Shown here: positions 9,501 to 16,863 of the stretch, piece after piece | How positions within the stretch are numbered: position 1 is the stretch's first letter | Layout: every line of letters starts with the position of its first letter | Assembly (NCBI RefSeq): GCF_001641635.1 | Contig: NZ_LUUB01000118.1 | Location: forward strand, 37,929-101,928 | DNA from: Bradyrhizobium centrolobii | GTDB taxonomy: Bacteria; Pseudomonadota; Alphaproteobacteria; Rhizobiales; Xanthobacteraceae | Length of the DNA stretch: 64,000 bases | Direction: 5' to 3' | Notes under the pieces: model-generated | What the model saw: the letters and a program-made list of their open reading frames with translations, nothing else | Database searches by the model: none | What the model was told of the DNA's origin: nothing | Translations under genes and position numbers: made by a program

Positions 9501-11992
9501 GGGCGCAACGGCTGCTGTGGACATCGCCGTCAATGTTCGAAACGGCAGAGTATCACTTCTATAGCGCACTCTCCCAAGCGGCATCCTGCGAGTCCGCAGC
9601 GGCCGGCCAGCAGCTTGTCGACGCACTGGCCGCGCACCACCGACAGCTCGAGGTCTGGGCGACGGCTTGCCCGGACAACTTCGAGAACCGCGCCGCACTG
9701 GTCGGAGCGGAGATCGCCCGGATCGAAGGCCGTGCGCTCGATGCCGAGCATCTTTACGAGCACGCTATCCACTCGGCACGCACGCACGGCTTTATCCACA
9801 ACGAGGCGCTCGCCAACGAAATCGCTGCACGCTTTTATGCCGCACGCGGGTTCAAGAAAATCGCGTATGCCTATCTGCGGGACGCGCGGCACGCATACAT
9901 CCGCTGGGGAGCCGACGGAAAGGTACGCCAACTCGACGAGTTGTTTCCGCACCTCAGGGAGGAAAAGCCGGTTGCCGGCCGGACAAGCACGATCGGGGCA
10001 CCCGTCGAACAACTGGATCTAGCTACTGTTATCAAAGTCTCGCAAGCCGTGTCGGGCGAGATCGTTCTAGAAAAGCTGATCGACACGCTGATGCGCACAG
10101 CGATTGAGCACGCGGGTGCCGGGCGAGGTCTGTTGATCCTTGCGGTAGGTGTTGGGTATCGGATTGAGGCGGAAGCCACGACCAGCAATAATACGGTGAC
10201 CGTCGGTCAGCGACAAGCAAGTGTAACCGCTGCAGATCTGCCGGAGTCCATGCTACAGTACGTGATCCGGACGAAAGAGATCGTTCTTCTCCATGATGCC
10301 GCAGCCGCGAACCCGTTTTCTGCCGATAAGTACATTCATCAGCATCACGCCCGATCAATTCTCTGCCTGCCGTTGCTCAAACAGGGCAGACTGGCCGGTG
10401 TACTCTACCTCGAAAACAACCTGACGGCCCACGTTTTCACACCTGACCGCGTCACAGTGTTGAAGGTAATTGCGTCGCAGGCGGCAATCTCGCTCGAAAA
10501 TTCGCGGCTTTATGACGACCTCGCGGATCGGGAAGGGAAGATTAGGCGTTTGGTCGACGCCAACATCATTGGGATCCTCATTGCCGACCGCGAAGGGCGG
10601 ATCCGAGAAGCCAATGACGCGTTTCTACGCATCGTGGGATATGACCGTGAGGACCTGGTCTGGGGTCGCCTGCACCGGACTGGGCTGACCCCGCCGGAGT
10701 GGCGCGAGCTCGACAAACGTGCCTGGGAAGAACTGAACTCAACTGGAAGGCTTCAGCCCTTCGAGCAGGAATACTTTCGGAAAGACGGCAGCCGCGTGCC
10801 TGTGCTTGTTGGCGCCGCGTTGTTCAAGGAAGGAGGTGACCAGGGCCTTGCGTTCGTCCTCGATCTGACCGAGCGCAAGCGCGTCGAGGAAGCGCTTAGC
10901 CAAGCACAGAGACTCAGCCGCACTGGCAATTGGATCTACAACGCGACAACGATGCGTTACCTCTATTGGTCGGACGAGAGTTACAGGATCTGGGGGTTTG
11001 ATCCGCTGCAGGGCCTTCCAAGTCGACAAAGCATGTGGGAACGCATTCACCCGGAGGACCGCGACAGAGTGTGGGGAGCGGTTCAGGAGGCCGTGCACCA
11101 GAAAAGAGATTTCATGGCCGAGTTCAGACTCCTCCTACCTGATGGAACAATCAAGTGGGTCGAAGGAACCAGCTATCATGTGTTTTCGCCCCGGGACACG
11201 CTGGCTGAGGTTATCACCACAACCGTCGATGTGACGGAACGAAGGCGAGCACAGGACGAACATGAAAAGCTGCGCCAGCTCGAGTTGGATTTCACCCACA
11301 TGAACCGCGTGAGCATGATGGGAGAATTGGCCGCCTCGCTGTCTCACGAAATTCTGCATCCGATCGCTACCGCTCGTAACAACGCCCGTGCAGGGATGCG
11401 CTTTTTGGAAATGAATCCGCCAAATCTGGATGAGACCAGGGAAGCGCTCGCTTGCGTTGTCAGGGACACGGACCGAGCCAGGGATATCGTCGGACGGATG
11501 CGTGATCACATCAAGAAAGCGCCTCTGCGAAAGGAACGCTTTGATCTTAATACGGCGATCAACGAAGTGATTGTACTGGCGCAAAGTGTGATCCACAGGA
11601 ATGGCGTTTCGGTCCAAACTCGGCTTGCAGATGGACTGCTTCCGGTTATGGGGGATTGCGTTCAGCTGCAACAGGTCATGCTGAACTTGATTCTGAACGC
11701 GGCTGAAGCGATGGGCTCGGTTGAGGAAGGGGCAAGAGAGCTATTGATCAGCATCGAGCAGGATCAGGCAGGCGTCCTCGTAGCCGTACGCGATTCTGGG
11801 CCCGGCATTGATGCGCAGCATCTCGATCGAGTCTTCGACGCCTTCTACACCACGAAGTCCAGTGGAACAGGGATGGGGTTGTCGATATGCCGCTCCATTA
11901 TCCATGCTCATGGGGGCAAGTTGTGGGCGGAAGCGAACGAATCTCGCGGCGCCGTATTTCAGTTCACGCTGCCAGCGGACGACGACTCATGA
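6536..11992 (+). CDS. Ser/Thr kinase C-lobe - AAA ATPase - GAF - PAS - histidine kinase
   Basis: The main part of a protein that would be about 1960 residues from 6113. In order: kinase catalytic loop and APEQTGR activation segment (DFG is replaced by GFG); AAA/STAND-type ATPase with P-loop GYSGIGKSAVV (Lys342 counted from 6113) and Walker B LALFLDDLQWLD; a long helical-repeat region; GAF domain near bases 10030-10500; two PAS domains near 10540-11250; histidine phosphoacceptor SLSHEILHP (His codon 11344-11346); and an ATPase core with NLILNAAEA and GTGMGLSI. The GTG at 6536 is only the first start after the TAG and falls inside the kinase domain, so translation there would give a kinase-dead protein with an intact histidine kinase half. 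It ends convergently, overlapping the receiver gene by six bases, which suggests signal transfer to the neighbouring regulators (inference). Confidence 0.85.
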   Translation: MVDRADGHVRLTGFGIASRLSRERQAPEPPETIAGTLAYMAPEQTGRMNRSVDARSDLYALGVTLYQMLTGVLPFTAADPMEWVHCHIARPPAPPSERLKNLPGSVSAIIMKLLAKTAEERYQTAAGAESDLRRCLAEWETRGDIDEFPPGEHDTPDRLLIPEKLYGRTAEIDTLLASFDRVVAGGRPELVLVSGYSGIGKSAVVNELHKPLVPPRGLFASGKFDQYKRDIPYATLAQAFQSLIRPLLSKAEAELRQWREALLEALEPNGRLIVDLVPELKHIIGEQPPVPELPPQDAQGRFQLVFRRFISVFARPEHPLALFLDDLQWLDAATLDLLEDLLTRPDVQNLLLIGAYRDNEVDPIHPLMRKLEAMRQAGAILQDIVLEPLTRDDLGQLIADSVHSEPERITPLAQLIHEKTTGNPLFAIQFISALADEALLTFDYGEARWCWDLNRIHAQGYTDNVVDLMVGRLNRLSAETRNALQKLACLGNDAGFTTLRIVYQDSAEEMHGQLWEAARAGLIFRSEDSYKFLHDRVQEAAYSLISEEPRAEAHLRIGMLLAAKTPPEKLEEMIFEIVNQLNRGSHLITSIEELERVAELNFIAGKRAKTSTAYASALNYLVSGVALLPGDSWERQHDLIFELELHRAECEFLTGALAEAEQRLAVLSARAATTIERARVTCLQVDLYLTLDQASRAIAVGLDYLRHLGIDWSPRPTEDEARREYERIWSQLGSRTIESLIDLPLMSNAASLATLDVLTKLGPPAWHTDANLASLVICRAVNLSLEGGNCDGSCYAYAVLGRLAGPKFGDYQAGLLFCRLGYELVEQRGLKRFQARIYLNFGSLVTPWTRHVREGRDLLRRAFETANQIGDLTFAAYCCSHLNTNLLAAGDPLDEVQGEAERGLAFAEKMRFGLLIDSIAGQLGLIRTLRGSTPIFGCFDDGQFDELLLESRFCGNPDLALAEGWYWVRKLQARFFAGDYASAIEASSRAQRLLWTSPSMFETAEYHFYSALSQAASCESAAAGQQLVDALAAHHRQLEVWATACPDNFENRAALVGAEIARIEGRALDAEHLYEHAIHSARTHGFIHNEALANEIAARFYAARGFKKIAYAYLRDARHAYIRWGADGKVRQLDELFPHLREEKPVAGRTSTIGAPVEQLDLATVIKVSQAVSGEIVLEKLIDTLMRTAIEHAGAGRGLLILAVGVGYRIEAEATTSNNTVTVGQRQASVTAADLPESMLQYVIRTKEIVLLHDAAAANPFSADKYIHQHHARSILCLPLLKQGRLAGVLYLENNLTAHVFTPDRVTVLKVIASQAAISLENSRLYDDLADREGKIRRLVDANIIGILIADREGRIREANDAFLRIVGYDREDLVWGRLHRTGLTPPEWRELDKRAWEELNSTGRLQPFEQEYFRKDGSRVPVLVGAALFKEGGDQGLAFVLDLTERKRVEEALSQAQRLSRTGNWIYNATTMRYLYWSDESYRIWGFDPLQGLPSRQSMWERIHPEDRDRVWGAVQEAVHQKRDFMAEFRLLLPDGTIKWVEGTSYHVFSPRDTLAEVITTTVDVTERRRAQDEHEKLRQLELDFTHMNRVSMMGELAASLSHEILHPIATARNNARAGMRFLEMNPPNLDETREALACVVRDTDRARDIVGRMRDHIKKAPLRKERFDLNTAINEVIVLAQSVIHRNGVSVQTRLADGLLPVMGDCVQLQQVMLNLILNAAEAMGSVEEGARELLISIEQDQAGVLVAVRDSGPGIDAQHLDRVFDAFYTTKSSGTGMGLSICRSIIHAHGGKLWAEANESRGAVFQFTLPADDDS

Positions 11993-12379
11993 ATTGTCTT
12001 CAATCGGCGTACCCGGCTGCAGAGCCGAACGCAGGCATCGCTCGAGATGGTCGTCGTCCACTGGCTTGCTGAGGTAGCAAGCAATCCCGTCCTTTAGAGC
12101 CCGATCCCTGACGACCTCATCGGGGTAGGCGGTAACGAGGATCGTCGGGATCGCGTACCCTGCATCGACCAAATGCCTGTGCAACTCGACTCCAGTCATT
12201 CCAGGCATGTGAACGTCGGCGATCAAGCAGGCGGTTTCCGGCAAAAAGCGTGACGCCAGGAAATCGGCTGCTGACGGAAACGCCTCGACAGTGTAGCCCA
12301 TTAACACCACGAGCTTTCGCATTGACTCACGATAGAGCTGATCATCGTCGACGATGGCTATCAGTGTTCGGTTCAACAT
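11987..12379 (-). CDS. Single-domain response regulator (receiver only)
   Basis: About 130 residues forming one CheY-like receiver and nothing else. Acidic pocket IVDDDQLYRES near the N-terminus, phosphoacceptor Asp in CLIADVHMPGMTG, switch Thr in ILVTAYPDE and Lys in YLSKPVDDDHL. I chose the ATG at 12379 (MLNRTLIAIVDDD) over an upstream start at 12442, because the latter adds 21 residues with no family match. The stop is shared with the end of the giant histidine kinase on the other strand (6-base overlap), and the gene is divergent to the FixJ-type regulator. It probably takes phosphate from that kinase, as an output or a sink (inference). Confidence 0.85.
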   Translation of the reverse strand: MLNRTLIAIVDDDQLYRESMRKLVVLMGYTVEAFPSAADFLASRFLPETACLIADVHMPGMTGVELHRHLVDAGYAIPTILVTAYPDEVVRDRALKDGIACYLSKPVDDDHLERCLRSALQPGTPIEDNS

Positions 12380-12488
12380 CGCCGGTTCCAGGCGCCTTCC
12401 TCGCTCCACTACACTGGCGGCAAACCTCGCGCCTGCATGCAATTTCTAGTGTCCGGGACATTCCCCAATAATGCAATGACCGCGCCCG

Positions 12489-12525
12489 TAAGCGATGGCT
12501 TAGGCTTCCGGCTATCCGCTTAGGC
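12489..12525. promoter_or_regulatory. Direct repeats GCTTAGGC, candidate regulator site
   Basis: Two copies of GCTTAGGC lie at 12498-12505 and 12518-12525, exactly 20 bases (two helical turns) apart. The first also forms a near-palindrome, TAAGCGATGGCTTAG (12489-12503). They sit in the divergent gap between the receiver gene and the FixJ-type gene. A closely related perfect palindrome occurs at 13396-13411. The spacing suggests binding by a dimeric regulator, perhaps the FixJ-type protein itself; this is inference. Confidence 0.4.
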
Positions 12526-12602
12526 AAAAGAGACCTGTTCATCTTGAATAATTGTACGTAGAGTGACGTCGGATTAGGGGGAAATGTGCTTCCTCACGCA
12601 GG

Positions 12603-13247
12603 ATGCCGAGAATGGGTGAGGCAAATCCCTGTGTCTTGGTTATCGATGACGATCCCGAGTTTCGCGACTCGGTCGTGCGGCTGTTGCGGACAGTCGGCTT
12701 ACCTGCCCGACAATTTTCGTCTGTTCCCGAGTTTCTCAAGGCCGATCCGCCGGACGGTCCCACTTGCCTGGTGCTCGACGTGAGAATGCCGGGGCGAAGT
12801 GGTCTTGAGCTTCAGCGCGACCTTGTCGCCGCAAACAGGCAAGTGCCAATCATCTTCATCACGGCGCACGCCGACGTGCCGATGACCGTGCAAGCGATGA
12901 AGGGCGGTGCAATAGAGTTCCTTACAAAGCCATTCCGTGATCAGGATCTGCTTGACGCCATCGAGGCTGGCCTCGCTGGCGATCGTGCCCGTCGAGAGAG
13001 TGATAGCGCATTGGCTGCGCTCAAGGAGCGTTTCGACATCCTCAGCTCCCGCGAGCGTCAAGTTATGCTCGGCGTCGTGGCCGGTCGCCTAAACAAGCAG
13101 ATTGCCAACGATATCGGCATCGCCGAATCCACGGTGAAGGTGCATCGCGTGAACCTGATGCGGAAGATGAAGGCACGTTCGCTTCCCGAGCTCAGCCGGA
13201 TGGCGGACCTTCTCAATATAAGACTAGAGCAGCCGCAGAACCCCTGA
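12603..13247 (+). CDS. FixJ/NarL-type response regulator, LuxR HTH output
   Basis: 214 residues: receiver domain with VLVIDDDPEFRDS, phosphoacceptor Asp in CLVLDVRMPGRSG, Thr in FITAHADVP and Lys in EFLTKPFRDQDL, followed by a C-terminal LuxR-type helix-turn-helix (SSRERQVMLGVVAGRLNKQI ... IAESTVKVHR). The architecture and length match FixJ-like transcription factors activated by phosphorylation. Two starts are possible, ATG 12603 and ATG 12612; the GGA at 12600-12602 fits the second better, so residues 1-3 are uncertain. It lies beside the large histidine kinase and receiver, making a plausible three-gene signalling unit. Targets unknown; the repeats just upstream suggest autoregulation. Confidence 0.88.
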   Translation: MPRMGEANPCVLVIDDDPEFRDSVVRLLRTVGLPARQFSSVPEFLKADPPDGPTCLVLDVRMPGRSGLELQRDLVAANRQVPIIFITAHADVPMTVQAMKGGAIEFLTKPFRDQDLLDAIEAGLAGDRARRESDSALAALKERFDILSSRERQVMLGVVAGRLNKQIANDIGIAESTVKVHRVNLMRKMKARSLPELSRMADLLNIRLEQPQNP

Positions 13248-13395
13248 GCCGGAAAGGCATGTCCTCAGTGTTTTCCTGCGAGGGCGCCATCTACTCGCAA
13301 ATTGCGTCTACCGCATTTTGCTGCACCGCTGGCTCCCTCCCTTAGGTGCCCATCCGACTAACGGATTCGGGGCGCGAGGTTTACGCCCTCACTTC

Positions 13396-13411
13396 TAAGC
13401 GATCGCTTAGC
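13396..13411. promoter_or_regulatory. Perfect 16-bp palindrome CTAAGCGATCGCTTAG
   Basis: The 16 bases are self-complementary. They lie in the 384-base gap between the FixJ-type and LysR genes and share TAAGCGAT-GCTTAG with the site upstream of the FixJ-type gene, so the same factor may bind both. The rest of this gap shows no convincing gene; a 90-codon frame at 13346-13618 has no protein-like features. Confidence 0.4.
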
Positions 13412-13532
13412 ATAGGCAGCGACAAGCGAACCTCACAGTACCTCCGCGCAATCGACCGCAGCCCTCCAAGCCATCAAAATGCGCCCAACGAGGCTCTCGT
13501 CGGAAAACCGCCTTCCCAGGCGCGCGAGGTTA

Positions 13533-13546
13533 TAATGCGCGCATTA
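13533..13546. promoter_or_regulatory. 14-bp palindrome upstream of LysR gene
   Basis: TAATGCGCGCATTA is a perfect palindrome 86 bases before the LysR start, and its edges satisfy the T-N11-A pattern of LysR-type boxes. It is a reasonable candidate autoregulatory operator. No divergent gene is present on the other side. Confidence 0.35.
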
Positions 13547-13631
13547 ATCGATCGCTTTGTGCATCCCGGCCGCAACGGGCATCGGTTCATCAACCTCCCC
13601 AGGCTCGCAGCAACTTGATGGAGAACAATCC

Positions 13632-14522
13632 ATGGAGCTTCATCAGGTTCGCTACTTCCTTGCCGTCGCGTCCACACTCAACTTCACCCGCGCCGCCGAA
13701 CAATGCAATGTCACGCAGCCCGCCCTGACCAAGGGGGTGCAGAAGCTCGAGCAGGAACTCGGCGGCCAGTTGATCTACCGCGAACGCCAGCTGACCCAAC
13801 TCACCGATCTTGGAAAGGAAGTCCTTCCGATGCTGGAGCGCACACTGGCCTCGGCAGAGGCAGTGCGTCGCCGAGCCCAGGAGTTTCAACGCAAGGACGT
13901 CGCGCCACTGAAGATCGGCCTCGCCCCATCCATCTCGGCCTCGCTCGTCCTCGATCCGATCGCGAAGATCGCAAACTTCATCCCTGGACTTCACGTCGAG
14001 CTGCGCGAGGGCGTGGCGGAGAAGCTCGTCGACCTTTTGCTTGAAGGGGAGATCAACGCCGCAATGGTCGGGGACGTGCAGGACGTACCCGCCCGCGTCG
14101 ATGACTGGTCGCTGTTCGAGGAACGCTACGTCGTGGTTCTCGCGCCGACACACCGGCTCGCAAACCGTCCCTCGATCAGCATTGACGACCTCCGTGAGAC
14201 CGTCTTACTGGAACGTACCGACTGCGACGTCGCCCCTAAGATCCAGCAGTCGTATTTCTCCGAGGAACCGCCTAACCTCGGCCACTGCAGCGGTCACGAC
14301 TTGCACCTGCAGCACATGGCCGCCGCTGGCTTCGGCGTGATACTCGCGCCCGAGCACATGCCGCGCCTTCCGACGCTCAAGACCATTCCGCTCGAAGGCG
14401 ACCCAGTCTCGCGGGAGGTGCGGCTATTGGCTGTGCAGGGGCGTCGCTACTCGCCGGCGCTGGACGCTTTCGTCAAGGTCACGCGGCTTCGCGACTGGTC
14501 GGTCGTCGCTCGGACAGCGTGA
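13632..14522 (+). CDS. LysR family transcriptional regulator
   Basis: 296 residues, normal for the family. The N-terminal winged HTH reads MELHQVRYFLAVASTLNFTR followed by AAEQCNVTQPALTKGVQKLE, and is followed by a linker helix and a two-lobed effector-binding domain (PLKIGLAPSISASLVLDPI onward). I chose ATG 13632 because the frame upstream lacks HTH similarity. It stands alone, with no adjacent same-strand gene within 390 bases, so its target operon is not evident. A T-N11-A palindrome lies 86 bases upstream. Confidence 0.9.
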   Translation: MELHQVRYFLAVASTLNFTRAAEQCNVTQPALTKGVQKLEQELGGQLIYRERQLTQLTDLGKEVLPMLERTLASAEAVRRRAQEFQRKDVAPLKIGLAPSISASLVLDPIAKIANFIPGLHVELREGVAEKLVDLLLEGEINAAMVGDVQDVPARVDDWSLFEERYVVVLAPTHRLANRPSISIDDLRETVLLERTDCDVAPKIQQSYFSEEPPNLGHCSGHDLHLQHMAAAGFGVILAPEHMPRLPTLKTIPLEGDPVSREVRLLAVQGRRYSPALDAFVKVTRLRDWSVVARTA

Positions 14523-14915
14523 AATCGTGGAATGCGTCCGGGGAGAGCATGCGGCGCGCATGCGGTCACTGCGGCCGGTACAAAAGCCACCCGAATGCGC
14601 TACGCACGAAGCGAACAATGGTGTCTTCCCAAGCCTTCCCTAACCTCGACAGTCGGACACTGAAGCACCGCCCTCGGACACTCGCGGTCGACGTGCCAAA
14701 CTAACGCGCTTCCATGGCGCCGGGCGAGTGGAATGGAAACAATAACGACCGGGCATTTCTAATGGTTGGCGTGCCGGCGTACCCTTACTGCTCGTCTAAC
14801 CGGGCTGGCCGTGACGGAGTGCTTGCCATCACAGGGTCGCGAAATCGCCCTCTTGGGTGGATGCATTTTCCACGTCGCAAGGACCCGCTCGAGTAACCAA
14901 GCAGAGGAGTCTTCG
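14523..14915. other. Intergenic, no gene seen
   Basis: 393 bases between the LysR regulator and the small membrane protein. Short frames exist on both strands, but none has family features. It contains an ACAATAACGACC string (about 14738-14749) resembling the start of the interspersed repeat at 1291 and 16685, but the rest of that repeat is not present. Confidence 0.5.
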
Positions 14916-15317
14916 ATGTCGTTTCGCTTCATCACCAAGTCTATCCACGCCTACCTGATCGATTATCCTGTCGCGATCGTCTTGATCGCAGCGCCGTTCG
15001 TGCTGAAGCTCGGCCAAAGCGGACCGGTTGCAGTGGAGCTTTCGGTTGTCGTCGGTGTGGCCGCGCTGCTCTTGGCCGCCCTGACCGACCATCCCACCGG
15101 GCTCGCCCGCATCATTCCCTACTGGCTGCACCTTTGGGTCGATCGCGCCGTCGGGGTGGTCTTTGTCATCGCACCGTTTGCCTTCAAATTCGCGGGGCTC
15201 GACGCCTGGTACTACTGGGTCCTCGCTGCCGCTGTCCTGCTCACGACGTCAGTCCTGAACGCGCCGGAGGAGTCGGTCGCGATGCGTCCGGAATTGGGCA
15301 GGCGTGCAGCTGGCTGA
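14916..15317 (+). CDS. Small four-helix membrane protein, unknown function
   Basis: 133 residues, mostly hydrophobic, with about four membrane segments near residues 18-30, 42-56, 77-91 and 98-113, and a short positively charged tail. I chose ATG 14916 (MSFRFITKSIHAYLIDYPVA) because GAGGAG lies at a good distance upstream; an upstream in-frame start at 14766 adds an unconvincing leader. I do not recognise a named family with confidence. It resembles small integral membrane proteins of the SPW-repeat type only in size and layout. It precedes another membrane protein by 170 bases. Confidence 0.65.
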   Translation: MSFRFITKSIHAYLIDYPVAIVLIAAPFVLKLGQSGPVAVELSVVVGVAALLLAALTDHPTGLARIIPYWLHLWVDRAVGVVFVIAPFAFKFAGLDAWYYWVLAAAVLLTTSVLNAPEESVAMRPELGRRAAG

Positions 15318-15487
15318 AATCTGCGATGGCGTCGTCGAGACGTCGCCGATGTTCGTCTGCAGCCGTCCGTCACAAACCCGTGCGCTAGGGGCTGGGGCCG
15401 GGATCATTCTTGATAGCGCCGATGGCGGAGGGCTAATACGGCGCAAGCCCTCGCCGGATCGGGTGGCTGATATTCAATGGGTCTAAG

Positions 15488-16513
15488 ATGAACGCGTTTG
15501 CTCAGCCGCGGGACCGAAACGCCGTGATTGGGCCGCGCTTCGACTATTTGGCGCTGGCTCCCGCGGCGGCGGCCGTTTGCTACCCCTTTCTACTCCGCGC
15601 CTTTCATGCCGTCATCGACACGCAGGCCGCAACGCTTTCGCCTCTCGCAATTGTCGCCGCGATCTTGATCCTGGCCGTGGCGTTCGTCGTGCCGTTTCTC
15701 GCGATCGCGCTCGCTTGCCGGTCCGACGTCGATCCAGGGGCGCGGCGGCTCGCCTATGCCGGCGTGGCGACCCCGACGCTCTTTGTCTTTCTTGGCGTCG
15801 TTCAGGCTTTGATTCATAGCCCGATCCCCGACGAACTCGTGTGGTGCGTGCTTTGGCTCGCAATCGCGATTTGGTCACAGACCGCCGGCAATCCCGCCGC
15901 CGCAACGCAGCCGGCCGTGGAGCGGTGGCGCATTCTCCACGGAATGACGGCGGCGGTCTTGTGCCTATACGTGGCGTTTCATCTGGCCAATCACTTGTTT
16001 CGGTTGATCGGCCCCGACGCACATGCGGCCGTCATGAAGATCGGCCGCGTTGTCTACCGCTCTGACGTGGGTGAACCGCTGTTGGTCGCAGCCATGCTTT
16101 TCCAGACCGGCACCGGCCTGTTTCTGGCATGGCGTTGGAGCGCCGCTCCGCAGGGCTCCCATCGGACATTTCAGGTCGCCTCTGGGGCCTACCTCTCGCT
16201 GTACATCCTCGGGCACATGAATTCGGTTTTCATCTACGCTCGTGGCTTTTTCGGTATACCGACCGATTGGAATTTCGCGATCGGAGCCCCGACCGGCCTC
16301 ATTCATGACGCATGGAATATCCGCCTGTTGCCTCATTACGCGCTCGGCGTGTTTTTTGTCCTAAGCCATCTCGCGTCGGGATTGCGGGTGGTGCTGATCG
16401 CGCATGGCGTCGATCGACGCGCCGCAAATCGTCTTTGGGGCGCGGGCGTCGCAATAAGCGCCGTTGTCTCGGTCGCGATCATCGCGGGTATGTGCGGGGT
16501 TCGGATCAGCTAG
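15488..16513 (+). CDS. Polytopic membrane protein, cytochrome b-like
   Basis: 341 residues with roughly eight hydrophobic segments. The C-terminal half has well-placed histidines in membrane contexts: RILHGMTAAVLCLYVAFHLA, YILGHMNSV and LLPHYALGVFFVLSHLASGL. That arrangement recalls the heme-binding helices of succinate dehydrogenase/fumarate reductase cytochrome b subunits, but no partner flavoprotein or iron-sulfur gene is adjacent, so electron transfer is only a suggestion. The N-terminal third (residues 20-130) looks like an added membrane domain. Its neighbours (a small membrane protein upstream, a GMC oxidoreductase downstream) do not settle its role. Confidence 0.65.
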   Translation: MNAFAQPRDRNAVIGPRFDYLALAPAAAAVCYPFLLRAFHAVIDTQAATLSPLAIVAAILILAVAFVVPFLAIALACRSDVDPGARRLAYAGVATPTLFVFLGVVQALIHSPIPDELVWCVLWLAIAIWSQTAGNPAAATQPAVERWRILHGMTAAVLCLYVAFHLANHLFRLIGPDAHAAVMKIGRVVYRSDVGEPLLVAAMLFQTGTGLFLAWRWSAAPQGSHRTFQVASGAYLSLYILGHMNSVFIYARGFFGIPTDWNFAIGAPTGLIHDAWNIRLLPHYALGVFFVLSHLASGLRVVLIAHGVDRRAANRLWGAGVAISAVVSVAIIAGMCGVRIS

Positions 16514-16684
16514 GCGACGGAGGCAGTGTTGGCCCATGTCGTGACGGCGCGGCAGCGGCCGGTGTGACACGCGGACCGTGTTTTTCGCTTCGTCGAGCGC
16601 GAGAGCTCGTCTTGCGAAACTGCGACGCAGCTCTGGTACGTCACCGATGCCAGTGAGGCGAAGGCCGCCAGGGCGACCTCGGGG

Positions 16685-16768
16685 AGCGATAATAACGATC
16701 GTCTATCGACTCTATGGCGAGAGGTGATTTCCCTCGCCGGAGCTGCAAGGTCACTCTCCAAAAGCATG
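16685..16768 (+). repeat. Interspersed repeat, copy 2
   Basis: Second copy of the element at 1291-1375, in the same orientation and again just upstream of a rightward gene (GMC oxidoreductase at 16864). Here the inverted repeat is longer: GGCGAG and CTCGCC flank AGGTGATTTCC at 16716-16738. On the minus strand it encodes RGKSPLAIESIDDRYYRSPR, matching the copy 1 frame at most positions. The rest of the 350-base gap (16514-16863) shows no gene. Confidence 0.65.
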
Positions 16769-16863
16769 GTCCAATCAATCTCAGGATCAGGAGCCGCGAT
16801 GGCGCTGCGTCAGCGACGGATGTTGATTGAACGATACACATATTGTGAAGGAAAAGGGCACGG

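Noticed and set aside
13346..13618. A 90-codon plus-strand frame before the LysR gene
   Set aside because: No ribosome site, no hydrophobic or domain pattern, and it contains the regulatory palindromes.
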